From Lachnospiraceae bacterium (GTDB lineage: Bacteria > Bacillota > Clostridia > Lachnospirales > Lachnospiraceae): a DNA stretch of 11,450 bases. The DNA lies in the NCBI GenBank assembly GCA_900771995.1, contig CAAGQC010000013.1, positions 1 through 11,450 of the forward strand. Direction: 5' to 3'. Under the pieces are notes generated by a model. The model searched no databases. It was not told the origin of the DNA and was given only the letters and a program-made list of their open reading frames with translations. Every line of letters starts with the position of its first letter. Within the stretch, counting starts at the first letter, position 1. The position numbers and the translations under genes are program-made. Shown here piece by piece: positions 1-7,276 of this stretch.

Positions 1-297
1 AGCGCTTTGATGTTTAAAAAATCTTGTAAATGCAGTACATCCATCTTCAATAGACTTTTTTACAGCTTTTGAATACGCTTCTTTAATCCATACTTTTTCA
101 GGATTATTAGGAATGTACTCATTATTGAGCCATACGCTAAAACTCTTGCCGGTCATAAACTTTTCACCTTTATCGTATAAAGCTTTGTTGTGACCGAGAT
201 AGAAGTTGTAAACATATCTACAAGTGCCGATAGTCTTGTTTATCTTGATTTTTTGCTCGATTGTCGGATTTATTTCCGTTTTGAAGCTCTTTAGCAA
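1..297 (-). CDS. tnpB: TnpB, IS607-type RNA-guided nuclease (N-terminal 99 codons, truncated by window edge)
   Basis: TnpB proteins are RuvC nucleases guided by an omega RNA made from the transposon end; they help retain the element and are ancestors of Cas12. Only the N-terminal part is present. It reads MLKSFKTEINPT, then KTIGTCRYVYNFYL, FMTGKSFSVWLNNEY and AFTRFFK, a very typical TnpB start. The RuvC catalytic residues and the omega RNA region lie beyond the left edge. I prefer the TTG at 297, because a GGGG run sits about 9 nt upstream and MLKSFKTE is the usual family N-terminus. An in-frame ATG at 306 is the alternative. The start overlaps the end of tnpA by about 80 nt, which suggests translational coupling. 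No frameshift is seen in the visible part. Confidence 0.85.
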   Translation of the reverse strand, partial: MLKSFKTEINPTIEQKIKINKTIGTCRYVYNFYLGHNKALYDKGEKFMTGKSFSVWLNNEYIPNNPEKVWIKEAYSKAVKKSIEDGCTAFTRFFKHQSA

Positions 298-907
298 TTT
301 CCTCATCCCCTTCTATTTGTTTTTTATACTTACGAAGACCGTACAATCTACAAGAAAAAACGTGAAGTATAGATACAATATCCTGTACAAGTTCTTCTTG
401 CGGTGATAGTTCTTCATTATTCACTACCACTATGGTTGTATGAAACTTCATACAGAATTTTTCAAACCAATCATAGCCAAATCTGACAAATCTATCTTTA
501 TGTGTAACTAGGATAGTTTTGATTTTTTGTTCCATTACTTCATCTAATAATTGATTCCACTTTTTACGATTGTAGTTAAGCCCACTTCCATAATCTTCAA
601 TACATTGATCTACAATGATACCTTTAGCATTGCAAAACTGACGTAAAAAAGTTACTTGGTTTTGTAAATCATCTTTTTGGTTTCTTGTAGATACTCTGGC
701 ATAAATAACAATCTGACGATTATCGTTTTCAGTATTTATGCCCTTAAAATGAAGATATTGGTCATAAGTATAATAACGCCTATCAGTCGGAGTCCGATTC
801 GCTTTCAGAACCCCCTCTCTATCCCAACGTTGTAACGTTTTGACTGAGACACCTAATAATTCAGCAAAATCTTTTGGTTTGTAATTAGTGATATTAGATG
901 TGTTCAT
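218..907 (-). CDS. tnpA: TnpA, IS607-family serine recombinase (transposase)
   Basis: This protein mobilises IS607 elements by serine-recombinase strand exchange. Residues about 10-45 form a MerR-like winged helix (KPKDFAELLGVSVKTLQRWDREG, then RTPTDRRYY), the N-terminal DNA-binding domain of the family. Residues about 65-195 are the catalytic domain, with YARVS giving catalytic Ser73 and Arg71, and THKDRFVRFG giving the conserved DR pair near residue 138. The length of 229 aa is normal for the family, and the reading frame is intact. I chose the ATG at 907 over the one at 922 because GGAGG (916-920) stands 8 nt before 907, whereas the upstream ATG immediately precedes that Shine-Dalgarno and would have none of its own. 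The 3' end overlaps tnpB. The low GC compared with the genes to the right supports recent transfer. Confidence 0.93.
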   Translation of the reverse strand: MNTSNITNYKPKDFAELLGVSVKTLQRWDREGVLKANRTPTDRRYYTYDQYLHFKGINTENDNRQIVIYARVSTRNQKDDLQNQVTFLRQFCNAKGIIVDQCIEDYGSGLNYNRKKWNQLLDEVMEQKIKTILVTHKDRFVRFGYDWFEKFCMKFHTTIVVVNNEELSPQEELVQDIVSILHVFSCRLYGLRKYKKQIEGDEEIAKELQNGNKSDNRAKNQDKQDYRHL

Positions 908-922
908 AACAATATCCTCCAT

Positions 923-1076
923 GAGTATATTTCAACACATTTAATCACTATTGACAATGATTTTGATTACTTAAAGTTTCCTCCTTTTTCTGTCATGTAC
1001 GAATACATTGTATCGCTAATATTTCCTTTCCCGCAATATCAAAAATTTATTTTCTTCTCCTGTACCCGCTTCTGAC
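923..1076. other. AT-rich stretch upstream of tnpA holding the transposon end
   Basis: No gene is seen here. The stretch must contain the tnpA leader and the transposon end on this side. A short perfect dyad, ATACA-T-TGTAT (1003-1013), could be a TnpA binding site, but AT-rich DNA gives such dyads easily. No convincing -35/-10 pair with good spacing was found for tnpA. Confidence 0.4.
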
Positions 1077-1077
1077 C

Positions 1078-1120
1078 AAAAAAGTGCACAGCCCCGGAAT
1101 TTTCCGTTGCTGTGCACTTT
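1078..1120 (-). terminator. Rho-independent terminator of glgP
   Basis: A 12-bp perfect stem (1081-1092 with 1109-1120, AAAGTGCACAGC / GCTGTGCACTTT) continues inward with CGGA/TCCG pairing. On the minus strand it is followed by a run of six T (1083 down to 1078). It begins 32 nt beyond the glgP stop codon. On the plus strand no T run follows, so it acts leftward only. Confidence 0.92.
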
Positions 1121-1151
1121 CTTCAAAAAATATATTATATTATTTTTCCAA

Positions 1152-3422
1152 TTATTTCAGCTTCCAGATATCTCTGTTGTACTCTGCGATGGTTCTGTCG
1201 GAGGAGAAGAATCCGGCCTTTGCGATGTTCACCAGCATCATCTTCTTCCACTTCTGCTGATCCTCGTAATCAGCGAATGCCTGATCTTTTACCTTGATGT
1301 AATCTTCTAAGTCAAGCAGGGTCATGAACCAGTCTTTGTTCAGCAGTTCGTTGTACAGGCGCTCCAGGTTCTCTTTTTTGCCCACTTTGAGTGTTTCCTT
1401 GCTGATGATAAAGTCTACGGCCTCCTTGATGACAGGGCTCTTCTTGTAGTAGTCTTTGGACACATAATCTGCCTTCTCGTAGTGCTTGATAACAGTGTCG
1501 CTGTCCTGACCGAAGATGTAGATATTGTCATCGCCTACCAGCTGATGGATCTCTACATTCGCACCGTCACTGGTACCCAGGGTCACGGCACCGTTCAGCA
1601 TGAACTTCATATTACCGGTTCCGGATGCCTCCTTGGATGCCAGAGAGATCTGCTCGGAAATATCGCAGGCAGGGATCAGCTTCTCGGCATAGCTTACGTT
1701 GTAGTTCTCTACCATTACCAGCTTCATGTAAGGGCTGACTTCCGGATCGTTATTGATAATGTCAGACATTACCAGCAGGAGGTGAATAATATCCTGCGCG
1801 ATCACATATGCGGGCGCAGCCTTGGCGCCGAAGATGAAGGTCAGAGGGGTAGAAGGCTTCTTGCCGCCCTTGATCTCCAGATATTTGTGGATGATATACA
1901 GAGCATTCATCTGCTGGCGCTTATACTCATGCAGACGCTTTATCTGAATATCGAAGATAGAATCGGGGTTCAGTTCCACACCTTCCTTCTCCTTGATATA
2001 GGATACCAGTTCGGTCTTCTTGGTCTTCTTGATGTCGTAGATGGCATCCAGTACGGCCTGATCGTCCTTATGCTCTAACAGCTTCTGTAATTCGTCGGCA
2101 TCCTTCTTGTAGCCGTCGCCGATGGTCTGGCTCAGGAATGCAGCCAGTTCATGGTTACAGGAAAGCAGCCATCTGCGGAAGGTGATGCCGTTGGTCTTGT
2201 TATTGAACTTCTCGGGATATATCTTGTAAAAATGGTTCAGTTCGCTTTCCTTCAGGATCTCGGTATGGATCGCTGCCACACCATTGACGCTGTAGCCATA
2301 GTGGATGTCGATATGTGCCATATGCACTCTCTTGTCCTTGTCGATGATCTGAACCTTTTCGTCCTTGTATTTCTTTGCCACGCGGTCGCTCAGTTCCCTG
2401 ATGATGGGAACCAGCTGGGGTACTACTTCTTCAATATAAGCCAGAGGCCATTTCTCCAGAGCTTCTGCCAGGATGGTGTGATTCGTATAAGCGCAGGTGC
2501 GGCTTACTACATCGATAGCTTCGTCCATGGTGAAACCTTCCTCAGTGGTGAGGATACGGATCAATTCAGGGATAACCATGGTAGGATGGGTATCGTTGAT
2601 CTGGATTGCCACATGCTCGGGCAGTGTATGCAGATCGTAGCCTTTTTCCTTCACTTCCTTCAGGATCAGCTGGGCGCCGTTGCATACCATGAAGTATTCC
2701 TGATAAATACGCAGCAGGTTGCCTGCCTCGTCAGAATCATCGGGATACAGGAACAGGGTCAGGTTCTTCTCGATGGCTTCCTTGTCGAAGGTGATACCCT
2801 TCTTTACCAGGCTCTCGTCTACGGTCTCAATATCGAATAAATGCAGCTTGTTCAGTCCGTTCTCATAACCTACGACATCAATATCATACAATACGGAAGT
2901 CACCTTACGGTCACCGAAAGCTACTTCAAACTTGGTGCCGGTGTTGTTCAGCCAGGAATCCTTCTGAATCCAGTCGTTCTTCTCCGCATTCTGCAGATGA
3001 TCCTTGAATACCTGCTTGAACAGTCCGAAATGATAGTTCAGGCCGATGCCGTCTCCGGGCAGTCCCAGAGTAGCGATGGAATCCAGGAAGCAGGCTGCCA
3101 GTCTTCCAAGACCGCCGTTACCAAGAGAAGGCTCGGGCTCTGCCTCTTCAATGTCTGCCAGATTCTTGCCGTTTTTCTTAAGGATCTCGCTCAGTTCCTC
3201 GTAGATGCCCAGGTTGATCAGGTTGTTGGATAACAGCTTACCGATCAGGAACTCCATGGAAATGTAATATACTTTCTTGTCTCCGGTGATCACGGGAGTC
3301 TCTGCCATCTTCTCTTTGGTCAGCTGCAATACTCCTGTGTACAGCTGTGCATCGGTGCAGGCACCGATATTCTTGCCATATAACTTGCCGGTGATTTCAT
3401 TTAAAGTCTGCTCTAAATTCAT
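1152..3422 (-). CDS. glgP: Glycogen/maltodextrin (alpha-glucan) phosphorylase, PLP-dependent
   Basis: This enzyme releases glucose 1-phosphate from the non-reducing ends of glycogen or maltodextrins using phosphate, in the cytoplasm. GT35 family motifs are clear. The N-terminal YYISMEFLIGKLLSNNL is at about 52-68, the glycine-rich LGNGGLGRLAACFLDS at about 100-115, INDTHPTM at about 275-282, and the pyridoxal phosphate motif EASGTGNMKF with Schiff-base Lys606. The C-terminal end is intact (AGFFSSDRTIAEYNRDIW). From the chosen start it has 756 aa, slightly shorter than E. coli MalP (about 797) and usual for clostridial forms. The start at 3422 (MNLEQ) is chosen because GGAG lies 6 nt upstream; the in-frame ATGs at 3434 and 3482 lack a Shine-Dalgarno. 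It ends in its own terminator and follows a LacI regulator gene, with a LacI-type operator in its promoter, suggesting control by maltodextrin or glucose status. Confidence 0.96.
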   Translation of the reverse strand: MNLEQTLNEITGKLYGKNIGACTDAQLYTGVLQLTKEKMAETPVITGDKKVYYISMEFLIGKLLSNNLINLGIYEELSEILKKNGKNLADIEEAEPEPSLGNGGLGRLAACFLDSIATLGLPGDGIGLNYHFGLFKQVFKDHLQNAEKNDWIQKDSWLNNTGTKFEVAFGDRKVTSVLYDIDVVGYENGLNKLHLFDIETVDESLVKKGITFDKEAIEKNLTLFLYPDDSDEAGNLLRIYQEYFMVCNGAQLILKEVKEKGYDLHTLPEHVAIQINDTHPTMVIPELIRILTTEEGFTMDEAIDVVSRTCAYTNHTILAEALEKWPLAYIEEVVPQLVPIIRELSDRVAKKYKDEKVQIIDKDKRVHMAHIDIHYGYSVNGVAAIHTEILKESELNHFYKIYPEKFNNKTNGITFRRWLLSCNHELAAFLSQTIGDGYKKDADELQKLLEHKDDQAVLDAIYDIKKTKKTELVSYIKEKEGVELNPDSIFDIQIKRLHEYKRQQMNALYIIHKYLEIKGGKKPSTPLTFIFGAKAAPAYVIAQDIIHLLLVMSDIINNDPEVSPYMKLVMVENYNVSYAEKLIPACDISEQISLASKEASGTGNMKFMLNGAVTLGTSDGANVEIHQLVGDDNIYIFGQDSDTVIKHYEKADYVSKDYYKKSPVIKEAVDFIISKETLKVGKKENLERLYNELLNKDWFMTLLDLEDYIKVKDQAFADYEDQQKWKKMMLVNIAKAGFFSSDRTIAEYNRDIWKLK

Positions 3423-3437
3423 TTCAAACTCCATTCT

Positions 3438-3477
3438 GCACGATAGTTTTATTTTTGCCAAAATGAATGTATCGTGC
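3438..3477 (-). repeat. Inverted repeat in the glgP leader
   Basis: Arms GCACGATA (3438-3445) and TATCGTGC (3470-3477) match perfectly over 8 bp. A second near-palindrome, TTTTGCCAAAA (3453-3463), is centred on the same point. In the transcript this can form a nested hairpin ending about 9 nt before the Shine-Dalgarno GGAG of glgP. The arm centres are 32 bp apart, about three helical turns, so a protein-binding site is also possible. The function is unknown. Confidence 0.55.
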
Positions 3478-3586
3478 CACACTCATTTTTCATATTCTTT
3501 TTCTTTGTCTGGGTACTATACTTACTTTGGGGTATCCATCCCCCGCAATGCTGAGATTTTGTGTATGTCATTCTCTTACAATACAC

Positions 3587-3615
3587 AGGATAGCATAGGA
3601 AAACGTTTTCCGCAA
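3587..3615 (-). promoter_or_regulatory. Predicted glgP promoter with operator in its spacer
   Basis: Reading leftward: -35 TTGCGG (3610-3615), a 17-bp spacer, and -10 TATCCT (3587-3592) preceded by TGC, an extended -10. The -35 matches consensus only at TTG, so the extended -10 and the repressor-like operator carry the case. The predicted transcript start is near 3580, giving a leader of about 158 nt. Confidence 0.5.
3598..3611. promoter_or_regulatory. LacI-family operator 1 (in glgP promoter)
   Basis: GGAAAACGTTTTCC is a perfect 14-bp palindrome with the central CG typical of LacI-family operators. It occupies the end of the predicted glgP -35 and most of the spacer, where a bound repressor would block RNA polymerase. 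A near-identical copy lies at 4754-4767. It also matches a CcpA cre-like pattern except at the outermost bases, so CcpA is an alternative binder. Confidence 0.72.
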
Positions 3616-3654
3616 CCCTTTCTTTGATTTTCTTGGATTTTTGTGCAAAATAGC

Positions 3655-4644
3655 TTAACAGATAATGTCCTTATAGTACATTTTCACGATACTGTGGGGC
3701 ATGACCACCTGATGGCCTTCGCCGCCGTTCATCAGCTGGTGCACTTCTTCCACGGCTCTGCTGGAAATACTGTAGAAGTCCTGTCTTATGGTATTCATCT
3801 GCTTACCGACATATCCCATCAGGGTGATACCGTCGAAACCGCACACCGGACGGAAAATGTCCATGTCGATCAGCGCATTCATGGCACCGATAGCCATCAG
3901 ATCGGAAGCGCAGACGACCACATCTTTGTTTTTCGCATATTTCAATGCCACATTCCGGGCCGTCAGCTCACTGAAATCTCCCTGTCTCACCATCATGGTC
4001 AGATCCAGATCCTTCACCAGACGCTTCATGCCCTTTAATCTCTGGTCCGTGACGTAGCCGTCTCTTCTGCCCGCAATATAGAGCACCCGCTTGCAGTTGT
4101 CATCCAGTACCGTCTTCTTCGCCACATCATACTGCGCCTGCTCCTGATCGATGCTGATGGACGTGGTCCTCGCATTGACAATGGGCGCATCCACCACCAC
4201 GCAGGCGAACTGCTTCTCCCGGATCAGCTTCTGCAGCACCTTGTCCTCCTTGGACATGCCATAGATCACCACACCGGAAATACTCTGTGAGAGAAAAGAG
4301 CGGGTGATCTCCTCCGCCGTCATCCCCGCGATCATGGACGGGAAGATCGTCACGACCTCCACGTTCAGTTCCTTGGCCTTATCCAGTGCTCCCACCAGAT
4401 ACTGCATGAAGATCTGGTCGATGGCCTGGGTCTGTCTGTTGGGATCCAGCACCAGTGCGATTCTTCCGAACTGCTTGGAGGAAAGCGCCGCGGCAATGGA
4501 ATTCGGAATATAATTCAACTCCTTGATGGCTTCCTGTACCTTTTTTCTGGTCTCTTCACTGACATTGGGATAGCCGTTTAAGACCTTGGATACTGTGGAG
4601 ATCGCCACTCCGGCATGTTTTGCTACTTCTTTGATTGATACCAT
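3655..4644 (-). CDS. LacI-family transcriptional regulator
   Basis: A 329-aa DNA-binding regulator with a sugar-binding-protein-like effector domain. Residues 1-25 hold the LacI helix-turn-helix (IKEVAKHAGVAISTVSKVLNG). Residues about 45-57 (YIPNSIAAALSSK) are the hinge helix that inserts into the central CG of the operator. Residues about 60-329 form the two-lobed effector domain, with CASDLMAIGAMNAL near 245-258 and GFDGITLMGY near 269-278. The start at 4644 has GGGGGA just upstream. It lies 232 bp upstream of glgP on the same strand, and matching palindromes flank the gene. The likely role is control of glgP and perhaps of itself in response to maltodextrin or a phosphorylated sugar; the effector cannot be read from sequence. 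It is not CcpA-like in detail. Confidence 0.93.
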   Translation of the reverse strand: MVSIKEVAKHAGVAISTVSKVLNGYPNVSEETRKKVQEAIKELNYIPNSIAAALSSKQFGRIALVLDPNRQTQAIDQIFMQYLVGALDKAKELNVEVVTIFPSMIAGMTAEEITRSFLSQSISGVVIYGMSKEDKVLQKLIREKQFACVVVDAPIVNARTTSISIDQEQAQYDVAKKTVLDDNCKRVLYIAGRRDGYVTDQRLKGMKRLVKDLDLTMMVRQGDFSELTARNVALKYAKNKDVVVCASDLMAIGAMNALIDMDIFRPVCGFDGITLMGYVGKQMNTIRQDFYSISSRAVEEVHQLMNGGEGHQVVMPHSIVKMYYKDIIC

Positions 4645-4690
4645 AAGTCCCCCGTTCTCTCTGCTTGACGTAAACTTTCTTCTTATATAT

Positions 4691-4718
4691 ACTATAAATT
4701 AAATATTTCGTAAGTCAA
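4691..4718 (-). promoter_or_regulatory. Predicted lacI promoter
   Basis: Reading leftward: -35 TTGACT (4713-4718), a 16-bp spacer, and -10 TATAGT (4691-4696). Each hexamer matches consensus at five of six bases. The predicted start is near 4684, leaving a leader of about 40 nt before the ATG at 4644. Confidence 0.7.
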
Positions 4719-4753
4719 TGTACATGATTACCGAATTATTGCTGATTTTTTTA

Positions 4754-4767
4754 GGAAAAGGTTTTCC
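4754..4767. promoter_or_regulatory. LacI-family operator 2 (upstream of lacI)
   Basis: GGAAAAGGTTTTCC differs from operator 1 by a single central base, and both are preceded by TA. It lies about 36 bp upstream of the lacI -35 element, so simple occlusion of that promoter is unlikely. It could act by looping with operator 1 (about 1.16 kb away), by activation, or as the remaining control site of a lost rightward gene. Confidence 0.6.
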
Positions 4768-4813
4768 AATATTTTCACGAAAAGGAACCTGTGAAATTGA
4801 AATATCGCAATGA

Positions 4814-4969
4814 ATGAATGCGGCAAAAGTACGGGATGACGGTTCCTATGTCATGTACCTGATCCCCTGGGATATGGATCTGGACGAGATCCTGTCCTTC
4901 CAGAAGAATCGTATGCGTTGGCTGGACACGTATTTTCAGGAAGAATGGGCAGATATGCTCACCGAGTGA
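4814..4969 (+). pseudogene. Short fragment resembling an internally deleted CotH-like kinase gene
   Basis: An open frame of 51 codons reads DDGSYVMYLIPWDMDL, then DEILSFQKNRMRWLDTYF, and stops at 4967-4969. From memory, IPWDMDL resembles the metal-binding IPWD(M/L)DL motif of CotH-family spore-coat kinases, and a run like RxxWLDxYF resembles the far C-terminus of those proteins. The two normally lie well apart, so this looks like a remnant left by a large in-frame deletion. No good Shine-Dalgarno stands before the ATG at 4814, and an in-frame TGA precedes it directly. It could instead be a small expressed protein of unknown role. It lies between lacI and tadA, on the tadA strand, ending 48 bp before tadA. 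Confidence 0.4.
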
Positions 4970-5017
4970 CAGCACCGGAACCTCTAACATTGCGGCAGCA
5001 AAGGAACGGAACAGATT

Positions 5018-5530
5018 ATGGCAGTGATCAAAAGTGTAGAAGAAAAATATATGAAAGAAGCCCTGAAACAGGCGAAAAAAGCCTATGCGCTGGGAGAAGT
5101 TCCCATCGGTTGTGTCATCGTGCACGAAGGCCGGATCATCGGCCGGGGCTATAACCGGAGAAATACCGACAAAAATACTCTGGCTCATGCGGAGATCACG
5201 GCGATCAACAAGGCCAGCAAAGTGATCGGCGACTGGCGGCTGGAAGAGTGTACCCTCTATGTGACACTGGAGCCCTGCCAGATGTGCGCCGGTGCCATCG
5301 TGCAGGCCCGGATCCCCGAAGTGGTCATGGGATGCATGAATCCCAAGGCAGGCTGCGCGGGATCCATCCTGAATATACTGGAAATGCCCCAGTTTAACCA
5401 TCAGGTGAAGGTTACCCGGGGCATTCTGGAAACGGAATGCAGTCAGATGCTGAAGACCTTTTTCGAAGAACTCCGCATCCGGAACAAACAGGAAAAAGAA
5501 GCCAGGAAGGCCCTAAGCAGTCTCTCTTAA
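5018..5530 (+). CDS. tadA: tRNA-specific adenosine deaminase TadA
   Basis: TadA converts adenosine 34 to inosine in the anticodon of tRNA-Arg(ACG), letting one tRNA read several arginine codons; it is usually essential. The 170-aa protein has the cytidine/adenosine deaminase signature: HAE gives zinc ligand His57 and catalytic Glu59, and EPCQMCAGAI gives zinc ligands Cys87 and Cys90. The sequence from SVEEKYMKEALKQAKKA to the C-terminal helix (MLKTFFEELR) is complete. The start at 5018 has AAAGGA about 12 nt upstream, longer than ideal; the internal ATG at 5051 is a weaker alternative. No clear promoter was found. The 3' end overlaps the convergent membrane-protein gene by 18 bp. In many Firmicutes tadA is followed by the SRP RNA, which is present here 1.8 kb downstream. 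Confidence 0.96.
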   Translation: MAVIKSVEEKYMKEALKQAKKAYALGEVPIGCVIVHEGRIIGRGYNRRNTDKNTLAHAEITAINKASKVIGDWRLEECTLYVTLEPCQMCAGAIVQARIPEVVMGCMNPKAGCAGSILNILEMPQFNHQVKVTRGILETECSQMLKTFFEELRIRNKQEKEARKALSSLS

Positions 5531-7147
5531 CGGGGTCTCTTCTCCCTTATCCTGTGTACGGGCATTCTTTCTGAAATTCCGAAGCTTTGGCAGCTTTTTG
5601 AGCCAGAGTCCCATCTGATATATTCCCTCCGGTGCATACAGGATTATAAATACACAATAAGGAAATACATACCGACTCTTGGCTTCCCACAGGATGCTGA
5701 ACAGGAATCCGCCAAAGACAGCGATCCAGGGCAGCCACATAGCCGTCGGAATCTCCTTTTTCTTCCGCCACTGCATTCCCAGCATCACCAATGCCACAAA
5801 TCCGGCAAAATAGAGGATACTCTGATAATAATTCGAAAAATTCCATGCGGCTCTTCCCAGATTTCCATAATACAGACTGTCCAGCACAGGGGACAACTCT
5901 GCCCCATCTTCAAAGCTCTCCGTAGTTTCCAAAGCCGCATACATCGGCTCGATCCACTGGCCTTGCAGCTTATTTTTGAAAAAGCGGAATGCCTTTCCCG
6001 GATCCTGTGAAAATTCTTCCAGCCGTTCCCGGATACATGCTTTTCCCTGCTGCGCGGCAGGTTCCTGTTGAAAATCGCAATCTGCAAATGTCGTCTGCTG
6101 ATATCGGTTATAGACCCCCGCTCTGCCTTCTGTCTCCTGTAATCCCATAGCGACCCACAGAATACTGGGAATGCCGACCCCGCTGGGATATCCCGACCGG
6201 ACTTCATAGATCACATCTACTGCCTTTACAGACAATGCTGCCGTCAGAAGGATCGCTGTTCCCGCCAGAAGATATCGTACTTTCTGCTTTTTGAGACTTG
6301 CCAGCAGAGCATAGACTGCCACGGCAACAAGAACGATCCATGTATTTTTCCGGGCAAGTACCGCCAGTCCCGCTGCGAACGACGCTAATGCAATATATCG
6401 CTTCTGCCCGGAGTGCTCATAGGCTGCCACCCCATAAAACAATATGGTTCCGAAGCTGATGCTGAGCACATCACCGTAGATATAAGGAAGATAAAATAAA
6501 AAAGGAAAACAAGCCAGCATCATCACACAATACAGCACCCGGAATATCGGTCTGTCCGTATTCAGCTTCAGGAATCCATAGCCAGCCAGGATCGTAAGTA
6601 TCCACCATACGACATGAAGAATCTTGGCCGGTCTATAATTAAAATCACCAAACAGGGCAAACAGGATCTCATAAAGGATTCCCAATCCCTTCTGCTGCTG
6701 GTACATTCCCACATAGCCGCCCGGACTCAGCATACTGAAATTACCTTCCCTGCAATATGCGGCAAAAGCCGTAGCACTGATCTGGTCCCCTACGGGATAA
6801 TAAGGATTCTTCCATACGTAAACCACTCCCAGAGTAAATGCAGTCACGCAGGTCAGCATCAGGATACACAGGCAGATCTTTTCCTGCAGAATTCTGTCAT
6901 TTTTATTCAGGACTTCATCCATTACCACCGCACAGAGCGATATCGCCAGAAAAAGTACTATATGGCGCCAGGTACTGTCTCTGACCAGCAATCCACGGGA
7001 TTTAAAATCTACCGCACCGTAATAGGAATACCGGCAGGCCCAGTAGCTGAGGAGCATCATCATTGCCAGAACGCACACCCATAATATCCCCAGCAACACA
7101 TGATATAGTTTTCGGGTTTTCTCTGTCTGTAACTGCCTGATCACCAT
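5513..7147 (-). CDS. Multi-pass membrane protein, probable GT-C-type glycosyltransferase
   Basis: A 544-aa integral membrane protein, not recognised to gene level. Hydrophobic segments lie at about 14-38, 62-80, 90-112, 155-168, 176-195, 203-224, 227-243, 251-265, 268-285, 291-310, 442-460, 468-488 and 491-505. A large polar loop lies between about 311 and 440. The first extracytoplasmic loop holds YPVGDQ (Asp121), resembling the catalytic Asp position of GT-C enzymes that use polyprenyl-phosphate sugars. WEAKSRYVFPY near 487-497 is a motif I associate with clostridial membrane glycosyltransferases of the ArnT/PMT type. The inferred role is sugar transfer to a cell-surface glycan or protein; donor and acceptor are unknown. 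The start at 7147 has only a modest ribosome binding site. It has its own promoter with a palindrome (7237-7265) and lies tail to tail with tadA. Confidence 0.8.
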   Translation of the reverse strand: MVIRQLQTEKTRKLYHVLLGILWVCVLAMMMLLSYWACRYSYYGAVDFKSRGLLVRDSTWRHIVLFLAISLCAVVMDEVLNKNDRILQEKICLCILMLTCVTAFTLGVVYVWKNPYYPVGDQISATAFAAYCREGNFSMLSPGGYVGMYQQQKGLGILYEILFALFGDFNYRPAKILHVVWWILTILAGYGFLKLNTDRPIFRVLYCVMMLACFPFLFYLPYIYGDVLSISFGTILFYGVAAYEHSGQKRYIALASFAAGLAVLARKNTWIVLVAVAVYALLASLKKQKVRYLLAGTAILLTAALSVKAVDVIYEVRSGYPSGVGIPSILWVAMGLQETEGRAGVYNRYQQTTFADCDFQQEPAAQQGKACIRERLEEFSQDPGKAFRFFKNKLQGQWIEPMYAALETTESFEDGAELSPVLDSLYYGNLGRAAWNFSNYYQSILYFAGFVALVMLGMQWRKKKEIPTAMWLPWIAVFGGFLFSILWEAKSRYVFPYCVFIILYAPEGIYQMGLWLKKLPKLRNFRKNARTQDKGEETPLRETA

Positions 7148-7236
7148 TCTCTTCGGTATCCCTTTCTCCTGTGGAGTGTTATCGTTTTATTGCGTTATCA
7201 TTGTATTCTGTCCGCTCATTGCTCATTGTTACGTCA

Positions 7237-7265
7237 ATTATAGCACGCCTAGGCGTGTTCTTCAA
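7237..7265 (-). promoter_or_regulatory. Predicted promoter of the membrane glycosyltransferase gene, extended -10
   Basis: Reading leftward: -35 TTGAAG (7260-7265), a 17-bp spacer, and a perfect -10 TATAAT (7237-7242) preceded by TGC. The start is predicted near 7230, giving a leader of about 83 nt. The spacer carries the palindrome described separately. Its -35 lies 11 bp from the -35 of the rightward SRP RNA promoter. Confidence 0.75.
7244..7257. promoter_or_regulatory. Perfect 14-bp palindrome in the promoter spacer, probable operator
   Basis: CACGCCTAGGCGTG is a perfect dyad almost centred between the -35 and -10 of the leftward promoter. This is the position of classical repressor sites and of MerR-type activator sites, although MerR promoters usually have 19-20 bp spacers and this one is 17. 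It differs from the LacI operators of this window, so another regulator is implied. Confidence 0.6.
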
Positions 7266-7276
7266 GGCAAAGAGAC

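Larger units (their letters stand above)
1..1060 (-). mobile_element. IS607-family transposon, partial (right side only)
   Basis: A tnpA-tnpB gene pair of IS607 type, both on the minus strand, occupies this AT-rich block. The element is cut by the left window edge inside tnpB. Its end on the tnpA side is not visible as a terminal repeat, which fits the family: IS607 elements have no terminal inverted repeats and make no target duplication. The boundary given is therefore a guess. Base composition changes from AT-rich to host-like at about 1050-1075, just before the glgP terminator. The element type is well supported by its genes; the endpoint is not. Confidence 0.8.

Noticed and set aside
1482..3233. 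Long plus-strand open frames opposite glgP (198, 229 and 130 codons)
   Set aside because: They are antisense to a gene with unmistakable family motifs, show no domain signature of their own, and arise from its codon bias.
3643..4057. Plus-strand open frames opposite the LacI gene
   Set aside because: The His-rich and Ile/Pro-rich translations look like antisense of a real gene; no ribosome binding site or motif.
4775..5401. A 208-codon minus-strand frame opposite tadA
   Set aside because: tadA on the other strand has all catalytic motifs; this frame is its mirror and resembles nothing.
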